In this document: one piece after another, positions 24,979 to 32,611 of the stretch
How positions within the stretch are numbered: the stretch's first letter is position 1
Layout of the letters: every line of letters starts with the position of its first letter
From: Methylococcaceae bacterium
GTDB taxonomy: Bacteria; Pseudomonadota; Gammaproteobacteria; Methylococcales; Methylomonadaceae
Direction: 5' to 3'
Assembly: GCA_006844585.1 (NCBI GenBank)
Contig: SPJM01000032.1
Coordinates: 1 to 32,611, forward strand
DNA: 32,611 nucleotides
Translations under genes and position numbers: made by a program
Notes under the pieces: model-generated
Databases searched by the model: none
Told to the model about the DNA's origin: nothing
What the model saw: the letters and a program-made list of their open reading frames with translations, nothing else

Positions 24979-25352
24979 ATGTTGTTGATACTTCAGGATG
25001 GCTAGAATACTTTGAAGGGGGACGGGGTGTTAAAGAATTCGCTGTTCCCATTAAGGAAACCAAAGAGTTAATCGTGCCAACGATATGTATTTACAAAATA
25101 ACAAAGATAATACTTCGAGAAAGGGACGAAAATCATTTGTTACAAGCGCTTGCAGCAATTCAGAAAGGGCGCGTTGTAGATCTCACCTCTTCAATATCCA
25201 GTGCGGCTGCTAAGATTAGCTTAAAGTACAAACTGCCCATGGCTGACAGTATAATATATGCCACAGCTAAATAATTTAAAGCAGCTGTATGGACACAGGA
25301 TATTGACTTTAAAAACCTGCCAAATGTTAATTACATACCAAAAGGCGGGTGA
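24975..25352 (+). pseudogene. vapC: VapC PIN-domain toxin, inactivated by a nonsense codon and an active-site change
   Basis: The start is a GTG overlapping vapB (GTGA). Reading gives VVDTSGWLEYF with catalytic Asp5, and PMADSIIYATAK with the third acidic Asp. A TAA at 25272-25274 then stops translation after residue 99. The same frame continues without a break as FKAAVWTQDIDFKNLP to a second stop at 25350-25352, giving the normal ~125-codon VapC with its last acidic motif (WTQDxDF). In addition, the conserved Glu expected after the aromatic residue in the IYE motif is Lys41 (IYKITK; codon AAA at 25095). Two independent hits on the metal site make an active RNase unlikely. Confidence 0.82.
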
Positions 25353-25355
25353 TGT

Positions 25356-25377
25356 AAGTAGGATTACTACTTTTCTT
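25356..25377 (+). terminator. Weak hairpin after vapC
   Basis: AAGTAG (25356-25361), a 5-base loop and CTACTT (25367-25372) are followed by TTCTTC. The stem is short and AT-rich, just after the original vapC stop; low strength. Confidence 0.3.
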
Positions 25378-25393
25378 CAAAAAACAAAAACAC

Positions 25394-26752
25394 TCACCTT
25401 TCCCTAAACGCATTGCTAAACCCCCGGTTTATCGGTTTCAACAAATAATCCAAAATACTTTTCGAGCCGGTGATAATGTTAACCTGTACGGTCATGCCGG
25501 GAATGACCCTCATACGTGTGGGATCCTCGCCGACGTAATTTTTTTCTAATTCGATCCGACCAAGGTAATAAGGATTCATTTTTTCATCCAGATAAGTCGA
25601 TGGCGAGATTTGCTTAACTACGCCGTTAATATGGCCGAATTTGGCGGCGTCGTAACTGTCGACTTTGACTTCGGCGTGATGGTCAACGTGAATATGGCCG
25701 ACTTCTTCCGGCATGATGCGGGTTTCGACAACCAGGTCTTTATCTACCGGCACAATTTGTAAAATCACTTCGCCGGGTTTGACCACCGCATTGATGCTGG
25801 TAATTGAAATGCCTTGCACGATTCCGGAGATGGGCGCGTAGAGGTTTAATCGCGTCACCCGGTCTTGGGCTTTGATGACGGATTTTTCAACTTCGGCCAA
25901 CTGCCCGGCGATTTCCGCCGCTTTAAATTCGATTTCTTTTTTATGCCGGTCAATGATTTCCTGGCGACGGTTTTTGGCTTCCTGCAAGGCCATGGTGGCT
26001 ACCGAAATGCCGTCCTGTACAGAGCGTATCTGGCTTTGGGTACCGGCCAGCTGGCTTTTGGTGGTTAACAAATCAGTTTGGGAAACAACATGCTTGGCGG
26101 TCAGTTTTTCCCGCATATCGACTTGTTTCTGCAATAAAGCGATTTCTTTTTGTAAAGCTTGAACTTGATTGCGTTGGCGTCTTAACTCGCTTTGCTTTTG
26201 CCGAGTTTGAGACTCCAGCACATTCAGTTCGCTTTCAAGACTCGCCCGGTAAGCATAATAACTGGCCATTTCCTTGGCAGCTAAATTCGGGTACTGGCGG
26301 CCGGTTTCGCCGAAATCAGGCTTGCGGTTTTCCTGAGTAGCTTGCAGTCTCGCCATCGTCAAGGTCAGCGTTGCTTTACGGATATGAAATTGTTCATAAT
26401 CCGCTTGCGATACCGGTTCGGCGAAGCGCACCAATAAATCACCGGGATTCACTTGATCGCCATCGCGTACGGCAATTTCGCTGACGATGCCGCCTTCCAA
26501 ATGCTGGATGTCATGGATATAACCGTTGGGCACCGCTTCGCCGCGAGTGATGCTGACTTCATTGACTTGGGTAAAGGCCGCCCAGATAAACAGGGCGATG
26601 AATAAGCACAAACTGAAATAAATCGCAGTTTTAATGACTTCCGGTACGCCGTGCTCTTCCAGTTGTATGGCTTGGTCTAGATAATGAGCGCGGGCGCGGG
26701 CTTGTTGTTTTTTCTCACCGGTTTGAGAGGTCATGATTTGGGCTTCGGTCAT
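25394..26752 (-). CDS. HlyD-family type I secretion periplasmic adaptor
   Basis: A 452-residue membrane fusion protein. It has a short cytoplasmic N-terminus and one transmembrane helix (~44-62). A lipoyl-like half-motif follows (HLEGGIVSEIAVRDGDQVNPGD). A long coiled-coil hairpin (~115-290, rich in Gln, Lys and Glu) comes next, then the second lipoyl half (LYAPISGIVQGI) and a C-terminal beta domain. It links the inner-membrane ABC transporter to a TolC-like outer membrane channel. Its ATG overlaps the upstream ABC gene stop by four bases. No TolC gene is in the window. Confidence 0.94.
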   Translation of the reverse strand: MTEAQIMTSQTGEKKQQARARAHYLDQAIQLEEHGVPEVIKTAIYFSLCLFIALFIWAAFTQVNEVSITRGEAVPNGYIHDIQHLEGGIVSEIAVRDGDQVNPGDLLVRFAEPVSQADYEQFHIRKATLTLTMARLQATQENRKPDFGETGRQYPNLAAKEMASYYAYRASLESELNVLESQTRQKQSELRRQRNQVQALQKEIALLQKQVDMREKLTAKHVVSQTDLLTTKSQLAGTQSQIRSVQDGISVATMALQEAKNRRQEIIDRHKKEIEFKAAEIAGQLAEVEKSVIKAQDRVTRLNLYAPISGIVQGISITSINAVVKPGEVILQIVPVDKDLVVETRIMPEEVGHIHVDHHAEVKVDSYDAAKFGHINGVVKQISPSTYLDEKMNPYYLGRIELEKNYVGEDPTRMRVIPGMTVQVNIITGSKSILDYLLKPINRGFSNAFRER

Positions 26753-28932
26753 GATTGCGTTTCCATTAAAATTGAAATGGCTTCATCGGGTTCGCCGCTG
26801 TATTGTACGGCGCCTTGTTGTAATAGTAAGACTTTGTCTGCCAAACGAATATGGCTGGGACGGTGGCTGACCATGATAATGGTGCAATGGCCTTTTAACA
26901 TTTGCAGTTGTCGCATAAAACGCACGTCGCTTTCATAGTCCAGGGATGCGCCAGGCTCATCAAACAGCACAATGTCGGTGGGGCTGACAAAGGCGCGGGC
27001 AATAGACAAGGAGCGTAAAAAACCGGGCGGGTATTTATCATTGGAATTATCACTGAGCCGGGTGTTAAAGCCTTCAGGTAAAGCGAGAATATCATCTAAA
27101 ATGCCCGCTTTTTCCGCCGCCAGTTGAATGTCTTCATCGGTCGCCAGACAATTGGCTAAGCGCATGTTTTGGGCGATGGTGCCGTGAAAAAGTTTGGATT
27201 CCTGTGGCACATAGGCGATGGAGCGGCGCAATTCCATCGCGTTAAGTTGGCGAATATCAATGCCGTCTAAAAAAATGGCTCCGCCCTGTGGTTTGTACAT
27301 GCCGGAAATCAGCTTTAGCAAGGTTGATTTTCCGGAACCGGTATAGCCGGCAATGGCGACTAGTTCGCCGGGTTTTACGTCGAAAGAAACCCCCAATAAG
27401 GCCGGGTTTTGTTCTGCGGAATAGCGGAAACTGACCCGGTCAATGTGGATATAGCCTTTTAAGTTTTTGATATTGATGCCGTTGTTAAAGTCGGCGCGTT
27501 CAATCGGCATGCGCATGAGTTGGTTGATTTGTTTCATCGACCGAAAAGTTTGTTGAAAACGCGACATCGATAAAAAAGTGCTTTGCAGCGGTGATAACAC
27601 CCGCCAGACTAAAGCCATGGTGGCGATTAATGCGCCGATTGTTAAATTACCTTCAATGACGGCTAAAGCGCCTGCCCCCATCACCGATACCGCAGTGACG
27701 GTCATCATTGCCTGCGCCACGCTGTTCATGATGGAATTGATCTTGAAGGTTTCATAGTTAGACATAATAGCTTCGCCGGAGATTTCCCGAAATCGCTCCC
27801 GCCAAACCGTTTCGCCGCCGATTGATTTTATTTCCTTACGTCCGGCGAAGGTTTGGATCAGCATGCGCTGCTTATTGTTGCGCGCTTTACCGGAACGGTT
27901 AATTTTACGATTCAAATTGGGGATCAGTAATAATCCGACAGCAATATAGCCGAAAACCATTAATAATGGGATCAAGGCGATGGGTCCGGTCAGCACTGCG
28001 ATAACGACTAGGAACAATAAAACAAACGGTAATTCCAATACGATGGAGGCATTGGCTCCAGTGAAAAAGTCGCGCACTGAATCGAATTGTTTTAATTGTG
28101 ATAGTTGCGCGGCGACTGTGGAGCGCTCAGTGTTCAACGGCGGTAAGGATAAAAGCTGTTTAAAGGTTTCAACGCCGATTAAATAATCCATTCGACCGGC
28201 AACCGCGCCTAAAACCTTGGCGCGTAGAAAACGCATCACCAGGTCGGCGATAATCATAATAGAGATGCCGGATAATAATAATGGCAAGCTTTCTAATGAT
28301 TTAGCGCCGATCACTTTGTCATAAATCACCATGATGAATAAGGGGACAATGAGAGCGACAATATTCACCACAAAGGTCATCGCAAAAAGATGGGTAATCA
28401 GTTTACGGAATCGTTCGGTTAAATCCCCAAACCAGTTTTGACTGACGTTATGAGCGCCCGGCGCGCCGTGCGTGGTATGTTTATCGGTAAAAACATAGAC
28501 CATGCCGACATGATTGAATTGGTTTTTTTCGATTGCCTGAGTGATTCGTTGTTGGGCATCGTAAACTACCATTACATCGTCGTTAGATTCAATCAACACG
28601 AAAACTTGATTGTCATCGCTGACTAAGATGCCGGGGTAGAGTTCGGCTTTTAATTCGTTAGCTTTTCCTTTTACCGGTGAACTTTCATAACCGATATGCA
28701 CTAGAATATTACGCAATGCCACTAAATCGATATGATCGGCAAAATGCGGTAAGGATTCGATTAATTCCCGGTCTACATCATGCCATCCCAATGCGGTTAA
28801 GATAGGCAATAAACAGGCGGAGTAAGGCGAACCCGGCTGATAGTTTTCAAAATCTTTATTGCGTAAAGCATCGGCCAATAGTTCTGATTCGCTGGGATTG
28901 AAAACTTTATTATCGGCAATTTTTGCATTCAT
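26749..28932 (-). CDS. Type I secretion ABC transporter with inactive C39-like domain
   Basis: A 727-residue transporter. Residues ~15-150 form a C39-peptidase-like domain. Where the protease has D-C-G this one has S-P-Y (before SACLLPIL), and the catalytic His position is also not conserved, so it should bind substrate rather than cut it. A six-helix ABC membrane domain follows (~180-460), then the nucleotide-binding domain: Walker A GYTGSGKST (529-537), Walker B with Asp658 and Glu659 (IVLFDEP), and His690 (VSHRPS). The LSGGQ signature is replaced by YPPGF (~634-638). It starts seven bases after the second ABC gene and overlaps hlyD, so all three form one operon. Confidence 0.93.
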   Translation of the reverse strand: MNAKIADNKVFNPSESELLADALRNKDFENYQPGSPYSACLLPILTALGWHDVDRELIESLPHFADHIDLVALRNILVHIGYESSPVKGKANELKAELYPGILVSDDNQVFVLIESNDDVMVVYDAQQRITQAIEKNQFNHVGMVYVFTDKHTTHGAPGAHNVSQNWFGDLTERFRKLITHLFAMTFVVNIVALIVPLFIMVIYDKVIGAKSLESLPLLLSGISIMIIADLVMRFLRAKVLGAVAGRMDYLIGVETFKQLLSLPPLNTERSTVAAQLSQLKQFDSVRDFFTGANASIVLELPFVLLFLVVIAVLTGPIALIPLLMVFGYIAVGLLLIPNLNRKINRSGKARNNKQRMLIQTFAGRKEIKSIGGETVWRERFREISGEAIMSNYETFKINSIMNSVAQAMMTVTAVSVMGAGALAVIEGNLTIGALIATMALVWRVLSPLQSTFLSMSRFQQTFRSMKQINQLMRMPIERADFNNGINIKNLKGYIHIDRVSFRYSAEQNPALLGVSFDVKPGELVAIAGYTGSGKSTLLKLISGMYKPQGGAIFLDGIDIRQLNAMELRRSIAYVPQESKLFHGTIAQNMRLANCLATDEDIQLAAEKAGILDDILALPEGFNTRLSDNSNDKYPPGFLRSLSIARAFVSPTDIVLFDEPGASLDYESDVRFMRQLQMLKGHCTIIMVSHRPSHIRLADKVLLLQQGAVQYSGEPDEAISILMETQS

Positions 28933-28939
28933 GCGTCAG

Positions 28940-30607
28940 TTACCCTTTTGGCGGTGGCGTGAAAACAGGCGCTTCAGACAATTGCGCATTCTCTATAACA
29001 TATTGTTTATCACATAGGCGTAAAAATGACGGTCTATGTGAAACAATAATCAGCGTTCTGTTTTGTTGTTGCATTAATTTAATTACTTCAACCAGCTTTT
29101 TATCGTTTTTGACATCAAAATTGGCATTGGCGTCATCAAATAAAATAATTTGCGGATGGCCGACTAATGAACGCACCATAATGATTTTTTGTTTGACGCC
29201 TTCAGGTAGGTTGTCCATGGCTGCGCCGCCGATAAAAGTATCCAATCCATTAGGCATGCGCGAGACGATTTCTTCCAGCCCTAGCAATTTGGAAAGTTCG
29301 GTAGCCTCCGCTTCCGCAGCGCCTTCGCGGTATAAAGTCATGTTTTCCAGAATGCTGCCCTCAACCAAAACGCCGTTTTGCGGCACAATACCGATTTGGC
29401 TGCGTAAAAACTCAGCGTTGTAATCGTCGATCGGCGCACCATCTATTTTAATCGTACCGCTTTCCGCTTCCAAAAAGCCGGAAATCAAATTGACCAAAGT
29501 GCTTTTGCCGACCCCGTTATTGCCGGATATACCAATCGATTCACCGGCTTGAATGGTCAGCGATAAATTGTCGAGGATATTTTTTTGTTGGTTAGGATAT
29601 TTAAAACAAATGTTTTCCAACTCAATTTTGCCCTGAATGGTTTGGTCTTTGTTTGTTAATGCGCCGCTTTTTTCATTTTCCAATTCAAAAAGTTCTGTGA
29701 CCTTACTGGTCGCCAGTCTGACTGATTGAAACTGAATCCAAATATTCATTGCTTTTAAACCAGGCTGTAAAACTCGGCTAGTGAGCATGGTGCCGGCCGC
29801 CAGGGCGCCCATTGTAATATCGCCGTGGACGACAAAAATACTGCCGATGCCGGCAAATGAAATAATCGCCAATTGAGAAAAAGTCGCCCCGATGCCCTGA
29901 ACGATGCTGTTGAGTCGGCTAAGGTCGTAAATACTTTCCGCCGATTGCAATTGCAATCTCTCATAGCGGCGCATCATAAACGGCTCCATGGCCATGGACT
30001 TTATGGTGTGAATGCCTTGCAAAGTTTCAATAATAAAATTTTGCCGCCGGTCTTCCATCGTTGAGCGATTGACCAGAGCCTTATGCAATTTACGTCCGGT
30101 GGAAATCGATACAAATAAAAAGATCAATAATAAGACTAATGGAATAGCGATTAAGGGGCCGGTGATCATACCGACTAAGACTAAAAAAATTATCGCGAAA
30201 GGAAAATCAATTAATAGCAGAATCGATTGTCCGGAATAAAATTCCTGTATTTTTTCCAAAGCGTAAATTTTATCGATGTAATATCCCGCCGGTTTAGTCT
30301 CGAAGCTCAGCGTATGGGTGTGCAAAATCTTATCCATCGCATCCAGACTGGTTTGGTGGTCAAACTTAGCGCTTTCCCAACTTAAGATTATGGAGCGCCA
30401 AATCTTCAGCAAACTGTCGAGGATGATGACAAACAACAAACCCAAAATTAACACTAAAAAGGTATCGGTGGCTTGGTTGGGAATGATGCGGTCGTAAACT
30501 TGCAAGATGACAAAAGGCAACGCCAAAGCCATTAAGTTAATCAAAACTGAAGAAACAATGACCTCAGGTCTACGCCAAGTATTGGGTAATGAAAATTTTC
30601 GCAACAC
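28940..30607 (-). CDS. Second type I secretion ABC transporter, degenerate ATPase motifs
   Basis: A 555-residue transporter that lacks a C39-like domain. It has six membrane helices in the first ~300 residues and a nucleotide-binding domain with Walker A GNNGVGKST (362-370) and His524 (VSHRPS). The signature is NLPEG (466-470) instead of LSGGQ. The Walker B catalytic Glu is Asp492 (IILFDDANANFD), which usually slows ATP hydrolysis strongly. It probably forms a heterodimer with the following ABC transporter. The start is a GTG at 30607 or a TTG at 30604, with AGGAG just upstream. It heads the minus-strand secretion operon and is divergent from the giant adhesin. Confidence 0.92.
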   Translation of the reverse strand: MLRKFSLPNTWRRPEVIVSSVLINLMALALPFVILQVYDRIIPNQATDTFLVLILGLLFVIILDSLLKIWRSIILSWESAKFDHQTSLDAMDKILHTHTLSFETKPAGYYIDKIYALEKIQEFYSGQSILLLIDFPFAIIFLVLVGMITGPLIAIPLVLLLIFLFVSISTGRKLHKALVNRSTMEDRRQNFIIETLQGIHTIKSMAMEPFMMRRYERLQLQSAESIYDLSRLNSIVQGIGATFSQLAIISFAGIGSIFVVHGDITMGALAAGTMLTSRVLQPGLKAMNIWIQFQSVRLATSKVTELFELENEKSGALTNKDQTIQGKIELENICFKYPNQQKNILDNLSLTIQAGESIGISGNNGVGKSTLVNLISGFLEAESGTIKIDGAPIDDYNAEFLRSQIGIVPQNGVLVEGSILENMTLYREGAAEAEATELSKLLGLEEIVSRMPNGLDTFIGGAAMDNLPEGVKQKIIMVRSLVGHPQIILFDDANANFDVKNDKKLVEVIKLMQQQNRTLIIVSHRPSFLRLCDKQYVIENAQLSEAPVFTPPPKG

Positions 30608-31142
30608 TAAACTCCTGTAAATGAAATCGCTGTTGAGCGTTATATTTCTAAAATCTTCAGTTTGTGAATGCCGGTGAAGATATTGATTGAATTAACTTAA
30701 CCCTTAGACATTACAAAATTTTTATAGGCATGAAATGAAATTGTTAGGGTGACAGCAAAGACAAACCGGGGATTTTGGTTAGCTAATCCACACACGCTTA
30801 AAGATAGCAGGATTAGAAAAAAAATTGTGTTTTGTTTGTGATTCAGGTCAATAAATAGCGGGATATGAATTGAAATTCAATATGTCAAAATATTCAGTGA
30901 GATAGCGCATTGAATTAAAAGTTTGGGTTGGCTGGTTTTGTAAATTGTCTAATTTTCAATAACTTATAAATGGCTGGTTTTTTTGTCGGAATGTGAAGCG
31001 GCTGGCATAATTTTTTTCGCAGAGCTGCTAAATTTTGTATAGCAAGAATATTGCTGAATGGATAGTTGTGCGTGAAGACTAACAATTCACTTATCAAGCA
31101 GACATAAATACCCCATTATAAAAGTCGAACAGGTGATTGGTT
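30608..31142. other. 535-base divergent intergenic region between secretion operon and adhesin
   Basis: An AT-rich region with no convincing gene. A short minus-strand frame (30915-31097) lacks a ribosome-binding site and a recognisable product. It should hold promoters for both the secretion genes and the adhesin, but I find no clear consensus. GGCTGG occurs three times in the same orientation (30930, 30972 and 31000), the first two followed by TTTT. Confidence 0.5.
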
Positions 31143-32611
31143 ATGGCCAAAAATGACGAGACGAATAAAAAAGCGGTTTCTAAGCAAGATGAGCTTTTTT
31201 CCGGAAACGTTGAAGATGAAAATTTAACCAAAAAGGATGAAACCCAAACGATTTCCGAAGGCAAAGTCGCGCCGGAAGAATTGTTTATGCAGAATATTTT
31301 CATAAAGTCCGACCAAACGCATGAGATCATCAAAGAAACCAAAGACGATGCTGATGGAGCGTTTACAGATGATTTGAAAATTGATCAGAAGCAAACAAAT
31401 TCAGAAAATGAGCAAGATTTAAACGCGACCATTCAACGTGAAGAAACCGGCGGCGGGTTGTGGGGGACGGTCAAATCAAAATTTAAACAGTTTTTCACGC
31501 AGAATGAAGAGGATATTATTTCGCCGGATGTTGTGGGAAAGACTCAACAAACCGAAAAACAAATTGATGCGGAAACGCCTTTATCTGATGCCGCCGAAAA
31601 AGACATTGTCGCCAAACAGTCTGAAAAGGGAGACCTCATACAAAAAGATTTTTCCGGTGTTAATGTTGAAGGCGATGCCCAAATTGATGACAGCGAAGTT
31701 CTTGCAGAGCCGGAATTAGTCTCGGTTAAAGAAGAAACTGTTGAAACTCAAGTTGAGCAATCTCCCTCGGAACCACAAAAATTTGAAAAAAGCATTCCGC
31801 AAACGCCTGAGCCGTTAGTCATTGGGGAAGTTGAAGAGCCGTCGCTTGAGCAAGCTGAAAATTTTGCCGACATTCAGAATAACGCGCCGGAAATAAACGA
31901 AAACGTAGATTTGGGTGATGTCTATGTGGGCAAGGCTTTTGTTTTTACCGACCAGGATTTATTGGCTCAAAGCGTTGATGTTGATGGAGATGATTTAAAA
32001 ATAACTTCGGTAACGGTTGCGCCTGAACAAGGTATTATCGAAAACTTGGGCGAAGGACAATATCGATTCCTGCCTGTCGATAGCGAATTAAGCGGAGAGG
32101 TGTCATTTAACATCAGCGTCAGCGATGGCCTGGAGACAGTGTTCGCCAACGCGTCTTTGGATGTATTGGCTTTGCCGGTTGTTGATATCGTCGGCGCCCC
32201 ATCAACGCCGGAAAATGCAACTGCGGGTATGGTTGTTGCCGAGTTATCTATGGCGGGGCGGGTTGTTAATGAAAATATAAGTTATAGCGTAACAGACAAC
32301 AACTATTTTATCGTGGCGGGCGATCAAATTCTGGTTAAGCCGGGCGTCACATTGGATTACGAAACTACGCCACAACATGAGTTAGAAATTGTCGCTGTAG
32401 ATGAATTAGGAAATCGCTTTAGCAGAACCATTGCCATCAATATTGAGGATATTAATGAAGCGCCGACTTCAATTGAATTGTCGGCGAATAATCTTGTTGA
32501 AAACAGCGAATCGGGAACCGTGGTTGCAACACTCTCTGCGGTGGATCAGGATTTAGGGGAAAGTTTTACATACAGCCTTTCCGATAACAACAATTTTGAA
32601 ATCGAAGACAA
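31143..32611 (+). CDS. Large repetitive type I-secreted adhesin with cadherin-like domains, 5' part
   Basis: An open frame from ATG 31143 to the window edge (489 codons and still open), with AGGTG seven bases upstream. There is no signal peptide, as expected for a type I substrate whose export signal is at the far C-terminus. Residues 1 to ~245 are very acidic and low in complexity, apart from a GGGLWGTVKSKFKQFF helix (~100-116). From ~246 come Ig-like domains. The first (VYVGKAFVFTDQDLL to SGEVSFNISVSDGLE) is a tandem cadherin-like type. The second and third carry cadherin motifs (PENATAGMVVAELS, LDYETTPQHELEIVAVDE, INEAPTSIELS) with D-x-D and DxNEAP calcium sites. The adjacent divergent ABC/HlyD operon is its likely exporter. 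Confidence 0.9.
   Translation, partial: MAKNDETNKKAVSKQDELFSGNVEDENLTKKDETQTISEGKVAPEELFMQNIFIKSDQTHEIIKETKDDADGAFTDDLKIDQKQTNSENEQDLNATIQREETGGGLWGTVKSKFKQFFTQNEEDIISPDVVGKTQQTEKQIDAETPLSDAAEKDIVAKQSEKGDLIQKDFSGVNVEGDAQIDDSEVLAEPELVSVKEETVETQVEQSPSEPQKFEKSIPQTPEPLVIGEVEEPSLEQAENFADIQNNAPEINENVDLGDVYVGKAFVFTDQDLLAQSVDVDGDDLKITSVTVAPEQGIIENLGEGQYRFLPVDSELSGEVSFNISVSDGLETVFANASLDVLALPVVDIVGAPSTPENATAGMVVAELSMAGRVVNENISYSVTDNNYFIVAGDQILVKPGVTLDYETTPQHELEIVAVDELGNRFSRTIAINIEDINEAPTSIELSANNLVENSESGTVVATLSAVDQDLGESFTYSLSDNNNFEIED

Noticed and set aside
25865-26162. Plus-strand frames within the HlyD-type adaptor gene
   Set aside because: They are antisense to a strongly supported gene and have no family features.
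28940-30607. Reading the second ABC gene as a pseudogene because of its altered ATPase motifs
   Set aside because: The frame is complete and Walker A and the H-loop His are intact. Such degenerate sites are common in heterodimeric ABC exporters.
31002-31022. Possible sigma-54 promoter (TGGCAT, then CGC)
   Set aside because: The spacing between the GG and GC elements is 13 bases, not the required 10.
30915-31097. Minus-strand 60-residue frame upstream of the secretion operon
   Set aside because: It has no ribosome-binding site, no conserved features and AT-rich intergenic composition.

Overview
The window reads as a chromosomal segment of a gammaproteobacterium. The lysM-dprA-smg-topA block has a typical gammaproteobacterial order and content. 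Base composition is moderate to AT-leaning. The mixture of SoxYZ, an HvfA-like copper-type peptide, a TatT-type TRAP transporter and large type I secreted proteins would suit a methanotroph- or sulfur-oxidiser-like lineage such as Methylococcales. That lineage call is inference from gene content. I see no rRNA, tRNA, CRISPR array, transposase or phage gene.

Layout. (1) 1-1268: envelope proteins, namely the cut-off end of an OmpA-family protein, a small secreted protein, and a second OmpA-like protein in inverted orientation. (2) 1400-6926: a tight three-gene operon of an exported unknown, a CHASE2-class III nucleotide cyclase and a lipoprotein carrying Sel1 repeats, a very long coiled coil and an intact-looking caspase-like domain. 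A short-passenger autotransporter barrel (7058-8329) and an HdeD-like membrane protein follow. (3) 9010-9776: soxY-soxZ without other sox genes. (4) 9867-11048: an O-acyltransferase that has lost its middle, with the acyltransferase N-terminus joined to the last part of an SGNH domain. (5) 11058-16083, minus strand: lysM protein, dprA, smg and topA. (6) 16311-18641: a HerA/YjgR ATPase, a degenerate palindromic repeat, an orphan HvfA-family RiPP-type precursor preceded by a good ECF-sigma promoter match, and a 62-residue membrane protein with its own strong promoter and terminator.

(7) 19213-24410: polyphosphate:AMP phosphotransferase overlapping tatT, then dctP, dctQ and dctM, apparently one operon. 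An inverted repeat and a 16-codon reading frame lie just before dctM. (8) 24489-25352: decayed toxin-antitoxin modules. One antitoxin is followed only by a stub of a toxin, and an intact vapB is followed by a vapC with two inactivating changes. (9) 25394-32611: a type I secretion locus. Two ABC transporters with unorthodox signature motifs and an HlyD-type adaptor are on the minus strand. The start of a very large, acidic, cadherin-like-repeat adhesin runs off the right edge on the plus strand.

The most unusual parts are the cyclase-caspase envelope operon, the orphan HvfA peptide with its ECF-type promoter, the paired ABC exporters with their adhesin, the toxin-antitoxin decay and the in-frame-deleted acyltransferase.
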